NCBI RefSeq assembly: GCF_023051105.1
Contig: NZ_JALKIL010000011.1
Span: forward strand, 62,001-126,000
Direction: 5' to 3'
From: Anaerobiospirillum sp. NML120449
Lineage (GTDB): Bacteria; Pseudomonadota; Gammaproteobacteria; Enterobacterales; Succinivibrionaceae
Length of the DNA: 64,000 nt
The notes beneath the pieces were generated by a model. That model saw nothing but the letters and a program-made list of their open reading frames with translations. It did not search any database and had not been told where the DNA came from. A program made the position numbers and the translations under genes. Of this stretch, positions 11,831 to 21,936 are shown piece after piece. Position 1 is the first letter of the stretch. Each line of letters opens with the position of its first letter.

Positions 11831-14506
11831 ATGTTTATTACATCAATCGTTACCAAGATCATTGGCAGCAGCAATCAGCGTACTATCAAGCGCTTAAACA
11901 AAATCGTCAGGCAGATTAATGCCCTTGAGCCAAAGTATGAGGCCTTAAAGGATGAGGAGTTCAAGGATCTCACCGCCTCTTTCAAGGAGCAGTTAGAGCA
12001 GGGCGCCACCCTCGAGAATATTCTCCCTGAAGTTTTCGCTGCTGTACGTGAAGCTGCAAAGCGTACTCTTGGTTTACGTCCATTTGATGTACAGCTCATG
12101 GGCGGCATGGTTCTCAACTCCAACCAGATTGCCGAAATGAAGACCGGTGAAGGTAAGACCCTCACCGCTCTGATGCCATGTTACTTAAACGCTCTTACCG
12201 GCAGGGGCGTTCACGTAGTTACTGTTAACGACTACCTGGCCCGCCGTGACGCCGACTGGTCCCGTCCTTTCTATGAGTTCATGGGCATGACTGTAGGCTG
12301 CAACATTCCAGGTATGGATCCTGATTCCAAGCGAATTGCCTACGCCTGTGATGTTACCTACGGTACCAATAACGAGTTCGGCTTCGACTACCTGCGTGAC
12401 AACATGGCCTATGCCCCAGAGCAGCGTGTTCAGCGTCCGCTTAACTACGCTCTTGTTGACGAAGTTGACTCCGTTCTTATCGACGAGGCCCGTACTCCGC
12501 TGATTATTTCCGGTCAGGCCGAAGACAGCTCCGAGCTTTATCGCAAGATTGACGGCATCATTCCAAAGCTGGAGATCCAGGAAAAAGAGGATACCGAGGA
12601 TTATACCGGCGACGGTCACTACACCGTTGACCTCAAGCTCCGTCAGGCCTATCTGACCGAGCGCGGCCAGCTTTACGTTGAGGATCTGCTCCGTGAGCTC
12701 GGTCTGCTCAACGAAAACGATTCCCTGTTCTCATCAGGTAATATCGTGCTGCTCCACCACGTCATGGCTGCCCTGCGTGCTCATGCCCTGTTCAAGCGTG
12801 ACGTAGACTACGTGGTAGCAAACGGCGAAGTAGTAATCATTGACGAGCACTCCGGCCGTAAGATGGAAGGCCGCCGCTGGTCTGACGGTCTGCACCAGGC
12901 TGTTGAGGCCAAGGAAGGCGTGGCCATCAAGTCTGAAAACCAGACTCTGGCTACCATTACCTTCCAGAACTACTTCCGTATGTACGACAAGCTTGCCGGT
13001 ATGACCGGTACTGCTGATACCGAAGCTTACGAATTCCAGCAGATCTATGGTCTGAATACCGTAGTTCTGCCAACCAACAAGCCAATGATTCGTAACGACA
13101 TGGCCGACCTCATCTATCTGTCTGAAGATGAGAAGTACAACGCCATTCTTGAGGACATCAAGGCGCGCGTTGCCGAGGGCCGTCCTGTGCTGGTTGGTAC
13201 CATCTCCATTGAGAACTCTGAAAAGCTCTCCAGTCTGCTTAACAAGGCCAAAATTCGCCATCAGGTACTCAACGCCAAGTTCCACGAAAAAGAAGCCCAC
13301 ATTGTGGCCCAGGCAGGCCGACCAGGCACTGTTACCATCGCCACCAACATGGCCGGTCGTGGTACCGATATTATTCTCGGTGGCAACCTCAAAGCTGAAA
13401 TTGAAGCCCTTGGTCCTGATGCCTCAAAGAAGGATATCGATCGTGTAACTGCCCAGTGGCAGAAGCGCCACGATCAGGTTCTGGCTGCAGGTGGTCTGCA
13501 CATCATCGGCTCTGAGCGTCACGAGTCCCGTCGTATCGACAATCAGTTACGTGGTCGTGCCGGTCGTCAGGGTGACCCTGGTTCTTCACGCTTCTACCTG
13601 TCTATGGATGACAATCTGATGCGCCTGTTTGGTTCTGACAAGCTCAAGAACTTCATGAAGCGTATGGGCATGGAAGATGGTCAGCCTCTGGAGCACAAGT
13701 TTGTTACCCGTGCTATCGAGTCTGCTCAGCGTAAGGTTGAGACCAGAAACTTCGATATCCGTAAGAGCCTGCTTGAGTTTGACGACGTTGCCAATCAGCA
13801 GCGCAAGGTTATCTACGAGGAGCGTAATGCTCTGTTAAATGGTGAGGATGTATCCGAGACCATTACCAACATCCGTATCGACGTCTTTAACAGCGTTATC
13901 GACGAGTACATCGAGCCTAATTCTCTGCCGGAGTCCTGGAAGGTCAAGGAGCTCGAAGAGCGCCTGATGGCCGAATTTGTTGTCGATGCACCTGTCGGCA
14001 AGTGGATGGAAGAGGACAGCAAGCTGGTCGAGCAGGATGTACGTGAGCGCATTGTTGCCCGTGCTCAGGAACTGTACGACATGAAGTGCAAGGTTATCGG
14101 TGAGGAAAACCAGAAGCAGCTTGAAAAGGGCGTTATGCTTCAGACCATCGATACCCTGTGGAAAGAGCATCTTGCCGCCATGGATTACATGCGTCTTGGT
14201 ATTGGCCTGCAGGGCTATGCTCAGCGTAATCCTAAGAACGAGTACAAGATTCAGTCCTTCAACCTCTTTACCCGTCTGCTTGATAACATCAAGTTCCAGG
14301 TAATCAAGCTGCTCTCCCGCGTCCAGATTCAGATGCGTCCATCTCCAGAGGAGATTGCCGCTGAAGAGGCCCGCCGTGCTGAGGAAGATGCTCGCCAGAA
14401 CGCAGCAGCTGCCGAGTCCTTAATGCAGCCAAGCATTGGCCGTAATGACCCATGCCCATGCGGCTCTGGCAAGAAGTACAAGGACTGCCACGGCAAGGCC
14501 CGCTAA
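11831..14506 (+). CDS. secA: Protein translocase ATPase SecA
   Basis: This 891-residue motor drives export of unfolded preproteins through SecYEG. Walker A is MKTGEGKT with the Lys at residue 109 (108 in E. coli), and the DEAD-type box is [18 protein letters not shown]. The helicase motif region [12 protein letters not shown] and the C-terminal zinc motif [16 protein letters not shown] (SecB/phospholipid binding) are all intact. The start gives [21 protein letters not shown], aligning with the E. coli N-terminus, although no clear Shine-Dalgarno sequence precedes it. A long hairpin terminator follows. It is not in an operon with lpxC or mutT. Confidence 0.98.
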   Translation: MFITSIVTKIIGSSNQRTIKRLNKIVRQINALEPKYEALKDEEFKDLTASFKEQLEQGATLENILPEVFAAVREAAKRTLGLRPFDVQLMGGMVLNSNQIAEMKTGEGKTLTALMPCYLNALTGRGVHVVTVNDYLARRDADWSRPFYEFMGMTVGCNIPGMDPDSKRIAYACDVTYGTNNEFGFDYLRDNMAYAPEQRVQRPLNYALVDEVDSVLIDEARTPLIISGQAEDSSELYRKIDGIIPKLEIQEKEDTEDYTGDGHYTVDLKLRQAYLTERGQLYVEDLLRELGLLNENDSLFSSGNIVLLHHVMAALRAHALFKRDVDYVVANGEVVIIDEHSGRKMEGRRWSDGLHQAVEAKEGVAIKSENQTLATITFQNYFRMYDKLAGMTGTADTEAYEFQQIYGLNTVVLPTNKPMIRNDMADLIYLSEDEKYNAILEDIKARVAEGRPVLVGTISIENSEKLSSLLNKAKIRHQVLNAKFHEKEAHIVAQAGRPGTVTIATNMAGRGTDIILGGNLKAEIEALGPDASKKDIDRVTAQWQKRHDQVLAAGGLHIIGSERHESRRIDNQLRGRAGRQGDPGSSRFYLSMDDNLMRLFGSDKLKNFMKRMGMEDGQPLEHKFVTRAIESAQRKVETRNFDIRKSLLEFDDVANQQRKVIYEERNALLNGEDVSETITNIRIDVFNSVIDEYIEPNSLPESWKVKELEERLMAEFVVDAPVGKWMEEDSKLVEQDVRERIVARAQELYDMKCKVIGEENQKQLEKGVMLQTIDTLWKEHLAAMDYMRLGIGLQGYAQRNPKNEYKIQSFNLFTRLLDNIKFQVIKLLSRVQIQMRPSPEEIAAEEARRAEEDARQNAAAAESLMQPSIGRNDPCPCGSGKKYKDCHGKAR

Positions 14507-14600
14507 TCCTGGCTACAGTCACAGGCACTTGCTAAAACCTTAAGTACAGCACCGCCGCGTACAGCAGTACGCAGCACCACCGTGCACAGCAGTGCTGTCA

Positions 14601-14656
14601 GCAGCAGACCACCCCGGTAAAACCTTTATGGCCATACCGTGGTGGTCTGTTGCTTT
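14601..14656 (+). terminator. Intrinsic terminator of secA
   Basis: GCAGCAGACCACC pairs with GGTGGTCTGTTGC, one G-T pair included, and the stem is extended inside by CGGTA/TACCG. T5 follows. It lies about 95 bp after the secA stop codon. Confidence 0.85.
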
Positions 14657-15100
14657 TTACGGGCAGCTCATTGCAGCTTCGCCCTCATAGCACCGCGCAT
14701 ACAGCCAGCAGGCCAGGCGCATCAGCTGGCAGCGAGCTGCCATGCCCGGCTGGCTTTATGACGGCGTGAGCTGCCATGTCAGCCATGCATATGTCAGCAT
14801 TGATCCCTGCGAAGCATAAGCTGTGTAAGCTCCGCTTAGCTAAGCTGAGATCATGTCTGGTAAGGCAGGATGATTTAGGCGGAGCTGTGGCGGTTTCCGA
14901 GTGTTGCAGGGTGTATTTTGGGTATCAGGAGCTGGAGATCAGAGAGCAGGGTGGGTGGCTTTGAGCCCGGCAGTGACGCAGCGACGGGGATTTGCGGTTT
15001 TTGAGGGCATTTGGGAGGCAGGTTTTTCAGGGCCTGATTTGGCCTGTATATCGCTTTGTAATGTCCATGTTTAAAATACATGAAAAATTTCTAAAAATTT
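14657..15100. other. Spacer upstream of the tRNA-Phe pair, no gene seen
   Basis: No supportable gene. The 50 bases before 15100 are AT-rich and may form an UP element for the tRNA promoter. Confidence 0.6.
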
Positions 15101-15102
15101 TG

Positions 15103-15131
15103 TTGACACTGCAGGGCCGATTTGGTTTAAT
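15103..15131 (+). promoter_or_regulatory. Promoter of the tRNA-Phe pair
   Basis: A perfect TTGACA (15103-15108) and TTTAAT (15126-15131) are spaced by 17 bp. A GC-rich discriminator (AGCGCCG) follows and the first tRNA starts 11 bases after the -10. Confidence 0.9.
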
Positions 15132-15141
15132 AAGCGCCGTT

Positions 15142-15217
15142 GCCCAGATAGCTCAGTCGGTAGAGCAAAGGATTGAAAATCCTTGTGTCCCTGGTTCGAT
15201 TCCAGGTCTGGGCACCA
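15142..15217 (+). tRNA. tRNA-Phe (GAA), copy 1
   Basis: 76 bases with encoded CCA. The acceptor stem is GCCCAGA/TCTGGGC, and the anticodon arm AAGGA-TTGAAAA-TCCTT reads GAA. It is close to E. coli pheU/pheV. Confidence 0.97.
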
Positions 15218-15258
15218 TCAAAGTAAAATGGTGCCGCAACAATGTCACCATCACCGAT

Positions 15259-15334
15259 GCCCAGATAGCTCAGTCGGTAGAGCAAAGGATTGAAAATCCT
15301 TGTGTCCCTGGTTCGATTCCAGGTCTGGGCACCA
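15259..15334 (+). tRNA. tRNA-Phe (GAA), copy 2
   Basis: Identical to copy 1, 41 bp downstream. Both are probably cut from one precursor. Confidence 0.97.
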
Positions 15335-15342
15335 CTTACCAG

Positions 15343-15363
15343 GCAGCATTAGCTGCTTTTTTT
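15343..15363 (+). terminator. Terminator of the tRNA-Phe pair
   Basis: GCAGC-ATTA-GCTGC is followed by T7 and starts 9 bases after the second tRNA. Confidence 0.88.
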
Positions 15364-15965
15364 GTTTTTATGTTGCTAGATACAGACACGCGCTTTCGCG
15401 CCAGCCATCTCATGCCCAGCTGGGCAGCTCTGTCTCCTGCCGTAACACTGTCGGCATAACAGTGCCTCAACGATACTCCCTCCAGATCACCAGCTCCATA
15501 TAACTCCTCCAGCCCACAAAAGCTCATTTCATAAGCGCGCAACCACTCCTGTCATAAGTGCGCAACCAGTTCTGGTCCTGCTGTCCCATGCACTCATGCA
15601 AGCAGGCTCTGCATCGACGCTGCAGGTGCCTGCTATGACGCTGCGTGTCGCTCGTGTACTGGCTGTTGCGCATACGGCTGCCGCGTGAGCAGGTTCGTGC
15701 CGGGGCAGAGAGTGGGCACAGCGGCGCGCCAGCTTCATGCTGAAGACGCGGGCAAGACTGTTTGGGTATGGGTATGCTCTGCAATGCCTGTGAGGGTGCT
15801 GGTTGGGATGAGAGTTACTGGTGTGCTTTGGGCAGGCATAGGCGGGGCCGGGCTGGCTGTGCGTGCCCGGCTGGGGAGGGCAGGTCAGGCCTTATGGTCT
15901 GAATGCGGCAGCATGCCAGCAGCAGGCCAGCTGCATGCCCGCAGGGGCTGGCTTGCTGGTGGCGG
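15364..15965. other. Spacer, no gene seen
   Basis: About 600 bp. It includes a short direct repeat around 15534-15562 (CATAAG-GCGCAACCA, twice) and GC-rich sequence near 15840-15960, but no supportable gene or terminator. Confidence 0.55.
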
Positions 15966-16580
15966 TCAGCTGCGCTGAGGGCGGTCGAGGCGGATAAACT
16001 TGTCGTTATCAACCACGAGGCAGTCCATGGAGGCTGCGGCGGCTGCCTGAATGCCTGGCAGGCCGTCTTCGACTACCAGAATCTTTTCAGCTGTGAGCTT
16101 CATCATCTCCATGAGCTCAAGATAGGTCTGAGGATCCGGTTTATGTCTGGTTACGTCATCGGCGCTGACAATGAAGTCGATCATGTCAGAGATATTGTGG
16201 ATCTCAAGGATATCAACAACGTTAATTCGCTGGGTTCCGGTGCCAATGCCAATCTTTGCACCGCGCTCACGGGCTGTTTTGAGAATATCAAAAGCTCTTG
16301 GGAACAGGGGGACCTTGTTAATCCATGAGCGGTAGAGCTCAACTTTGCGGCGCACAAATTCGCTTACGTCACCCACATCATGACCGGCGTCAGCCATGGC
16401 CAGAACTATATTGCGTGAGGAGAAACCACCTCTTTCGCAGATAAATTCAGGTTCAATGGAGAAACCGTGCTCTTTTGCCGTCTGCTGCCATGCCTGAATG
16501 TGATACGGCATAGAGTCAATAAGGGTACCGTCAAGGTCAAAGATCAGACCCTGATATGGGGAAAAATCAACATCGATCAT
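15966..16580 (-). CDS. HAD-family sugar-phosphate phosphatase, YqaB-like
   Basis: The 204 residues carry all the HAD motifs: FDLDGTLIDS (nucleophile and acid/base Asp), GTGTQ (motif II), KPDPQTYL (motif III Lys) and VVEDGLPGIQAA (motif IV). The spacing and the segment SADDVTRHKPDP resemble E. coli YqaB, which dephosphorylates fructose-1-phosphate and 6-phosphogluconate. The substrate of this protein is therefore an inference; beta-phosphoglucomutase relatives look similar. The ATG at 16578-16580 is preceded by AAGGAG at good distance. It stands alone and is divergent from the flavoprotein gene next to it. Confidence 0.85.
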   Translation of the reverse strand: MIDVDFSPYQGLIFDLDGTLIDSMPYHIQAWQQTAKEHGFSIEPEFICERGGFSSRNIVLAMADAGHDVGDVSEFVRRKVELYRSWINKVPLFPRAFDILKTARERGAKIGIGTGTQRINVVDILEIHNISDMIDFIVSADDVTRHKPDPQTYLELMEMMKLTAEKILVVEDGLPGIQAAAAASMDCLVVDNDKFIRLDRPQRS

Positions 16581-16740
16581 GATTGGCTCCTTATAACGAA
16601 CATTCCGTTTATAGCAAAATAAGAGCTGTGTGGGGGAAAAATTTCCTCAAAATGCAGGCTGGCTATTAATTTATCAGCAAAAAAGCGCCTGCTCGTTTAT
16701 TATTAAGGGCAGTCTTCAGCTGAAGTCAGAGAGATTTTCT

Positions 16741-18165
16741 ATGAGCGAGTTCGTTCTTACCTGCGATACTGTCATTATTGGAGCCGGAACGGCCGGCCTT
16801 GAGGCTTTTATGAAAGCTTCAGCCTCCGGTGCCTACTGTATCCTTGTAGAATCAGGTCCTCTGGGAACCAGTGCCAAGCGCACCGGTGATACCCCTCTGT
16901 CCTACCTGTCGGCTGCCGGACAAAGCTGCCATGCTATCCACAGTATTGAGCGCTTTGGTCTTACCACCAAATTTGATCCGGCCATTGATAATCATCATGT
17001 GCTGAATAATCTGCGTGCCGTCCGCGCCAAAGATACCAGCGAGATTCTCTCCTTTATCTACCGCATTCCTGAAAGTAACCGTCTTATCGGCCGTGCCCAC
17101 TTCATTGATGCCAATACCCTGATGGTCAATGAGAGCCATACGGTAAAGTTCAAGACCGCTGTTATCGCCACAGGTTCAGTACCGGTAGTTCCATACGAGC
17201 TCAGCAAGTATCAAAGTCAGGGTGTCTATACCACTCAGGACTTTTTCGAGCTCGATCAGCTGCCACAGTCCATTGCCATTTTCGGCTCCAACCGCGAAGG
17301 TCTGCAGCTTGGTCAGGCACTTTCCTACCTTGGCGTCAGAGTAGTGGTGTTTGGCAACAACGGACTGTGGAATCTTACTGACGAGTCAGTAATTTCAGCA
17401 GCTGTGGATGCCTTCAACGAGCGCTTTGATCTGGTACTTAACAGCTACACCACAGCCATTGAAAAGTATGAGCGCGGTTTTGGTATCTACTATCTGGATT
17501 CAGATAATTACGAAAACCATATGGGTGTGGATACCATTCTGACCTGCTCAATACGCTATCCAAAACTTGATGGTCTTAACCTCAGAGCCATTGGTATGGA
17601 TGTCGATCGCAACGGCTGCATCAAAATCAATGAGCAGACCATGCAGACCTCCATTGCTCATATTTTTGCAGCTGGTGATGTCACCAACACCACCATGACT
17701 ACTGACAAGGCCCGGCAGCAGGGTGCAGCTGCAGGCACCAATGCTGTTACCTGGCCTGATGTTAAGCAGTGCCAGCCGGCATTTGCTCTGAACATTCTGG
17801 CAACTGACCCTGAAATGGCCATGGTGGGTATGAGTTATGAAGAGGTCAAGGTGCGTGCCCGCGCAGGCAACTCCTTTATTTCAGCAGAGGTGCGCAGTAA
17901 TAGCGGGCTGTTCCTCATCACCCATAACGATGGCGGACTGCTGCGCATGTACGTAGATGAGAGCAGCCATAAAATTCTGGGCGCCGAGCTGTGCATGCAT
18001 GACGCCAGTCATCTTGCTCATCTGCTGGCCATGGCAATTGCCCAGGAGCTCACAATAGAGCAGGTAGCACAGCTGCCGTACTTCACCCCATCCTACGAAG
18101 CCGTCATTAAGTCAGCCTGTGAGCAGGCCATCAAAAACATAGCCCGCAAGGCCGTAGGGCTTTAG
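16741..18165 (+). CDS. Dihydrolipoamide-dehydrogenase-like flavoprotein lacking the redox disulfide
   Basis: The 474 residues have the full fold of class I pyridine-nucleotide-disulfide oxidoreductases. They show an FAD site VIIGAGTAGLEA (11-22), a second nucleotide site IAIFGSNREGLQLG, the FAD-ribityl motif HIFAAGDVTN and a dimerisation domain. The active-site segment reads GTSAKRTGDTPLS (42-54), where relatives have GTTC-x4-C-x-PSK; the two Cys are replaced by Ala45 and Asp50. The C-terminal catalytic His is a Thr (449), while the Glu (453) remains. Classical lipoamide, mercuric or glutathione reduction is therefore unlikely. A flavin-only NAD(P)H oxidase/reductase or a structural role is possible. 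The start ATG (16741) is preceded by AGAGAG; the frame is open further upstream but without conserved sequence. No E2/E3 partner genes lie nearby. Confidence 0.88.
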   Translation: MSEFVLTCDTVIIGAGTAGLEAFMKASASGAYCILVESGPLGTSAKRTGDTPLSYLSAAGQSCHAIHSIERFGLTTKFDPAIDNHHVLNNLRAVRAKDTSEILSFIYRIPESNRLIGRAHFIDANTLMVNESHTVKFKTAVIATGSVPVVPYELSKYQSQGVYTTQDFFELDQLPQSIAIFGSNREGLQLGQALSYLGVRVVVFGNNGLWNLTDESVISAAVDAFNERFDLVLNSYTTAIEKYERGFGIYYLDSDNYENHMGVDTILTCSIRYPKLDGLNLRAIGMDVDRNGCIKINEQTMQTSIAHIFAAGDVTNTTMTTDKARQQGAAAGTNAVTWPDVKQCQPAFALNILATDPEMAMVGMSYEEVKVRARAGNSFISAEVRSNSGLFLITHNDGGLLRMYVDESSHKILGAELCMHDASHLAHLLAMAIAQELTIEQVAQLPYFTPSYEAVIKSACEQAIKNIARKAVGL

Positions 18166-18361
18166 GCTTCCTGATCTGAAGAGCCGCTTCTGCCTTGCCG
18201 GGAAGCCCGCCCGGCTTGCAAGCCCGGCTGGCCAGCCTGAGGTCAGTCCGGTCATTACTGCCAGGCTGCCAGGCTGAGCCTTGCTTAGCAGCTGAAGACA
18301 CACAACATGCAGGCACTGCATACGCAATAGAATTACCGAAGATAAGGATATTGAGCACAAA

Positions 18362-18967
18362 ATGGTCAAAGAGATAGTACTTGCCTCCAATAACAGCGGA
18401 AAAGCACGCGAATTTGGCGACATCCTGTCACCTCTGGGCATTGAAGTACACCTGCAGAAGGAATTTGATATTCCCGAGGCTGAGGAAAATGGTCTGAGCT
18501 TTATTGAAAACGCTCTGATTAAGGCCCGCAATGCCGCTGCCCATGCTCATATGCCAGCTCTTGCTGATGACTCCGGCCTGTGCGTCGATGCCCTTGGCGG
18601 TGCTCCGGGCATTTACTCAGCCCGTTACTGTGGCACCTGGGGTAATGACAAGGCCAATAATGACAAGCTTCTCGAGGCTCTCAAGGATGTTCCTGCTGAC
18701 AAGCGTACCGCCCGTTACTTTGTAGCCCTTGCCTATGTACGCAGCAAGGACGATCCTGTGCCTGTAGTCGTGACCGCTTCATGGGAAGGCACCATTGGCA
18801 TGAAGCCGATGGGACAGAACGGCTTTGGCTACGATCCTCTTTTTGTGGTCACAGGACGTAACTGCACTGCAGCCCAGATCCCTCATCAGATCAAAAATGT
18901 AATTTCCCATCGTGCCCGCGCTCTGTCACTGCTCGTCTCTGAGCTTTCCCGCTGCAACGAAATCTGA
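18362..18967 (+). CDS. rdgB: dITP/XTP pyrophosphatase (non-canonical purine NTPase)
   Basis: The 201 residues match the family length. The N-terminal SNNSGKARE (residues 9-17) binds the triphosphate. The segment ALADDSGLCVDALGGAPGIYSARY holds the catalytic Asp pair, and GFGYDPLF and HRARAL complete the HAM1/RdgB pattern. It hydrolyses ITP, dITP and XTP to monophosphates and so keeps deaminated purines out of DNA and RNA. In E. coli rdgB lies directly upstream of hemW, the same order as here, although here 455 bp of repeat-bearing spacer separates them. The AAGGAT upstream is 13 bases from the ATG, a long spacing. Confidence 0.96.
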   Translation: MVKEIVLASNNSGKAREFGDILSPLGIEVHLQKEFDIPEAEENGLSFIENALIKARNAAAHAHMPALADDSGLCVDALGGAPGIYSARYCGTWGNDKANNDKLLEALKDVPADKRTARYFVALAYVRSKDDPVPVVVTASWEGTIGMKPMGQNGFGYDPLFVVTGRNCTAAQIPHQIKNVISHRARALSLLVSELSRCNEI

Positions 18968-19160
18968 TATCCCCACGGCAGGAAGCACATGCCTGCCCTG
19001 CAGTCCTGCAGCAGCCATCCAGCCAGTCTGCAGGGCTGAGTCTTTTGCTTAAACTTTTCTTTTCTTTCCCTCCACTCATTCAAGACATAAGAGTAACCCC
19101 GGCACCACAGACTGCAGGGGCCGTTCAGTCCATTCCTACGCTGCTCGACCGCATGCCAGC

Positions 19161-19220
19161 ACGCCGGCGGCATGGTGGCCTTATGCCTGCACGCCGGCGG
19201 CATGGTGGCCTTATGCCTGC
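19161..19220. repeat. Two perfect copies of a 30-bp unit in the rdgB-hemW spacer
   Basis: Units at 19161-19190 and 19191-19220 are identical, built on ACGCCGGCGGCATGGTGGCC. A partial copy precedes them. A 12-bp unit (ATGTCCATATGC) is doubled nearby at about 19252-19275. The whole spacer from 18968 to 19422 shows no gene. Confidence 0.85.
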
Positions 19221-19422
19221 ACGCATACACTGCCGCATGATGACCGCATGCATGTCCATATGCATGTCCATATGCTTGGCTGTTCATTCAGGCACCGCTG
19301 CAGGCCTGCAGCGCAGCTGCACCCATGGCAGGTCAGGCCACTATGGTGACCCAGTACGTCATTACAGTGTGAGTGTGTGGGATTATGCTGGAGGGAAGAG
19401 ATGATGATTTGTAAGGTAGGTT

Positions 19423-20727
19423 ATGACTGCAAATGCTCAGGAGCTGTTTAACCAGCATGCTGACACGCTCAATACTCATCTGAGCCGGGCCCGTGCTCAG
19501 GCGGCTACCATGCCACCGGGGCTGATGCTTGAGCCTGAGCAGCGCCATAAGCTGCTCTTTTCGCGCAATGATGTGGGGCTGTATATCCACTATCCTTTCT
19601 GCGTGCAAAAATGCCCTTACTGTGACTTTGCCTCCATAGCCTCAGGTGAGGACAGCTCCCGTGATGCGCAGTACGTAAACCTGCTCATAAGTGAGTTTGA
19701 GCTCAAGCTGCCTTTGCTGCAGGGCCGCAGCATTGTCAGTGTCTACATTGGCGGAGGCACCCCAAGTCTGTGTCAGCCTGCCCAGTGGGCGCGTCTTTTT
19801 GAAAAGGTCGGTCCTTACCTTGCACTTGGGGCTGAGGTTTCGCTGGAGGCCAATCCGGGCACTGTGGATCTGGCCAAAATGCGTGAGCTGCGGGCTGCGG
19901 GGTTTAACCGCATCAGCATTGGCGTACAGAGCTTTAACGATCGCATGCTCTCCCGTCTTGGCCGTATCCATAATGGCGATGAGGCCAGGGCTGCCTGCCG
20001 TAATGCCGTGGCTGCCGGATTTTACAATTACAATCTGGACATTATGCACGGCCTGCCACGTCAGGATGTGGAACAGGCTCTTGATGATCTGCTTATTGCT
20101 CTGCAGCTTGAGAGCACCCACCTGTCCTGGTATGAGCTGACTCTTGAAGAGGGTACTGTTTTTGGAGAGCGTCCTCCGGTGCTGCCTGATGAGGACGTGC
20201 TCCTTGCCATTGAGGAGCAGGGCTTTGATCTTATCGACAGGGCCGGGTTTGAGCATTATGAAGTGTCAGGTTATAACCTTGGTGGCGCATACCGCTGTGT
20301 TCATAATCAGAACTACTGGCTCTATGGCGACTATCTGGGCATTGGCGCGGCCGCTCATCAGAAAATCACTCTGACATCAGGCAATGATTTTGTCATTACC
20401 CGCTCAGCAAATCCTGAAAACTATCAGGACTACCTCAACTGGTGCATTCAGGGCCAGCTCAAGGATGGTAAGGGCGTGCGCAGTAAAACAGTTGTTGAGT
20501 CAGGAGACATACCTTTTGAGTTCATGCTCAACCGCCTGCGTCTGTTCATAGACAGGGTAGACAGCAGTGAATATCAGCTTCGCACCGGCATGCCTGTGTC
20601 TTCACTCAAGGACAGTCTGACTGAGATTGCTGCCGATGGCCTCATTGAGCTGGAGCATGATCTGAGTTTTTCTTTGACGCAGCAGGGAAAAATCATGTTA
20701 AATGATGTTATTGCGCGGTTTTTGTGA
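19423..20727 (+). CDS. hemW: Heme chaperone HemW (radical SAM)
   Basis: The 434 residues contain the radical-SAM motif CVQKCPYC (Cys60, 64 and 67), the SAM-binding GGGTPS and EANPG segments, and the HemW-specific CVHNQNYWLYGDYLGIGAAAH. HemW binds heme and is thought to deliver it to respiratory proteins; it was formerly annotated as oxygen-independent coproporphyrinogen oxidase. The CPO enzymes carry an extra Cys after the motif; here that position is CDF, as in HemW. About 45 extra residues precede the conserved part compared with E. coli. AAGG about 8 bases upstream supports the first ATG. Its neighbour rdgB is the same as in E. coli. Confidence 0.93.
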   Translation: MTANAQELFNQHADTLNTHLSRARAQAATMPPGLMLEPEQRHKLLFSRNDVGLYIHYPFCVQKCPYCDFASIASGEDSSRDAQYVNLLISEFELKLPLLQGRSIVSVYIGGGTPSLCQPAQWARLFEKVGPYLALGAEVSLEANPGTVDLAKMRELRAAGFNRISIGVQSFNDRMLSRLGRIHNGDEARAACRNAVAAGFYNYNLDIMHGLPRQDVEQALDDLLIALQLESTHLSWYELTLEEGTVFGERPPVLPDEDVLLAIEEQGFDLIDRAGFEHYEVSGYNLGGAYRCVHNQNYWLYGDYLGIGAAAHQKITLTSGNDFVITRSANPENYQDYLNWCIQGQLKDGKGVRSKTVVESGDIPFEFMLNRLRLFIDRVDSSEYQLRTGMPVSSLKDSLTEIAADGLIELEHDLSFSLTQQGKIMLNDVIARFL

Positions 20728-21936
20728 AAAAATACCAGTATGAGCCTGCAACCGTCTGCCTGACGCGGCAGGACCAGCGCTGCACGCTCAGCGCTGCAGC
20801 AACATAGCGCTGCTCTGCAGCAACGCAGTGCGCAATCTTTGCTGCAGATACGGTGACGCTGCATAGGTGCTGCAGCATAGCGCTGCGCCGCAGCAATAAG
20901 AATTTTTAACCTGCTCTTTTTGAGCAGGAGCCCGCTGTTGTCAGATTAGACAGGAAATATACGTGCACAGCCGCGTGAAAAGCGTATGATTACAGTACAG
21001 TCAGGTGCATTTTTAACGCAGCCTTTTCTTAAGTCCCTTATGCTGCTTACATACCTGACCCAAAATACTGTTACTACAGGCAGACTCTGCGCAATGGTCA
21101 TCTACAAGTACTGACCTTGCGCCCATGAGTCCGGCAACCATGACACAGCTGATAAAGTCAGCAAAGTCATAAGCCACTGCTCTTATTAAGAGCTCCGGCC
21201 AGTTAGCAAAAACTGCGACTGATACTGAGACCGGCATCATCTGTAAGACGGTGAGGTGTGGCCTGCAGATACAGGCCTCTGGCCTTACAGCTGGCAAGGT
21301 AGTCTGACTGACATAGTCTGAGTTCAGACAGGCTATTGTGTTGAGCAGCGTTTGTGTCCTGTGATTTGGGGCAGATCTTTGTGTATGTGAGCGTGCACAG
21401 CCTGCCCGGACAGGGGCTGGTAATCGGGTTAATTCAGGGCTGAGGCCGGTAATGGGAGGTTGCAGTGGACAGCCGCACCGGGCTGTCACGTATGTGGATC
21501 ACATCGTCACTGTCAGTTCACACGGTTTTTCTTATGGCCTGAGGGCAGCACAGCCAGCTGCACTTTAAGGCATGATATTCAGGTCTTTTGGTTGTACTGG
21601 TCAGGGCCTGAACAGGATTTATATTTAAGTTTTCAACTCTCACCTTTCTCATACATCCCTTAATGCAGGAACAACAATACCAGGATCAGTCATTTCAGGT
21701 TCTATCAGTGGATCCAGGTGTTACCAGACAGTTATGGTGTTATCAGACAGTTCTGGTCTTGCCTCGGTATCTCTGTGTACCTCAAAGCATGGCTTTCCCG
21801 GATGGATTGTGGTGTGCAAGGACAGATTCATGCACCAGGTGAACAGGGTTGCAGCCCCCCGCAGGCTTCACGCAGAGCTGGTCATCAGTTAAGGATGGCT
21901 GCCTGTTATGCGGCTTTTTATATTAAGGATTTTGCT
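20728..21936. other. Spacer upstream of rnr, no convincing gene
   Basis: About 1.2 kb. From 20770 to 20900 it is dense in GCTGCAGC-like palindromes (AGCGCTGC, CTGCAGCA and others) that recur about every 20-30 bases. A 158-codon frame on the minus strand (21013-21489) has no ribosome-binding site and no protein-like features. No clear hemW terminator was found. Confidence 0.5.

Noticed and set aside
12185..13300. Two minus-strand frames of 144 and 188 codons inside secA
   Set aside because: They lie antisense to a fully conserved SecA sequence and have no ribosome-binding sites or family resemblance.
15141..15334. Protein frame running through both tRNA-Phe genes
   Set aside because: It exists only because the two tRNA genes are identical and free of stop codons in one frame; the cloverleaf explains the sequence.
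21013..21489. 158-codon minus-strand frame upstream of rnr
   Set aside because: No Shine-Dalgarno sequence, mixed composition, no motifs.
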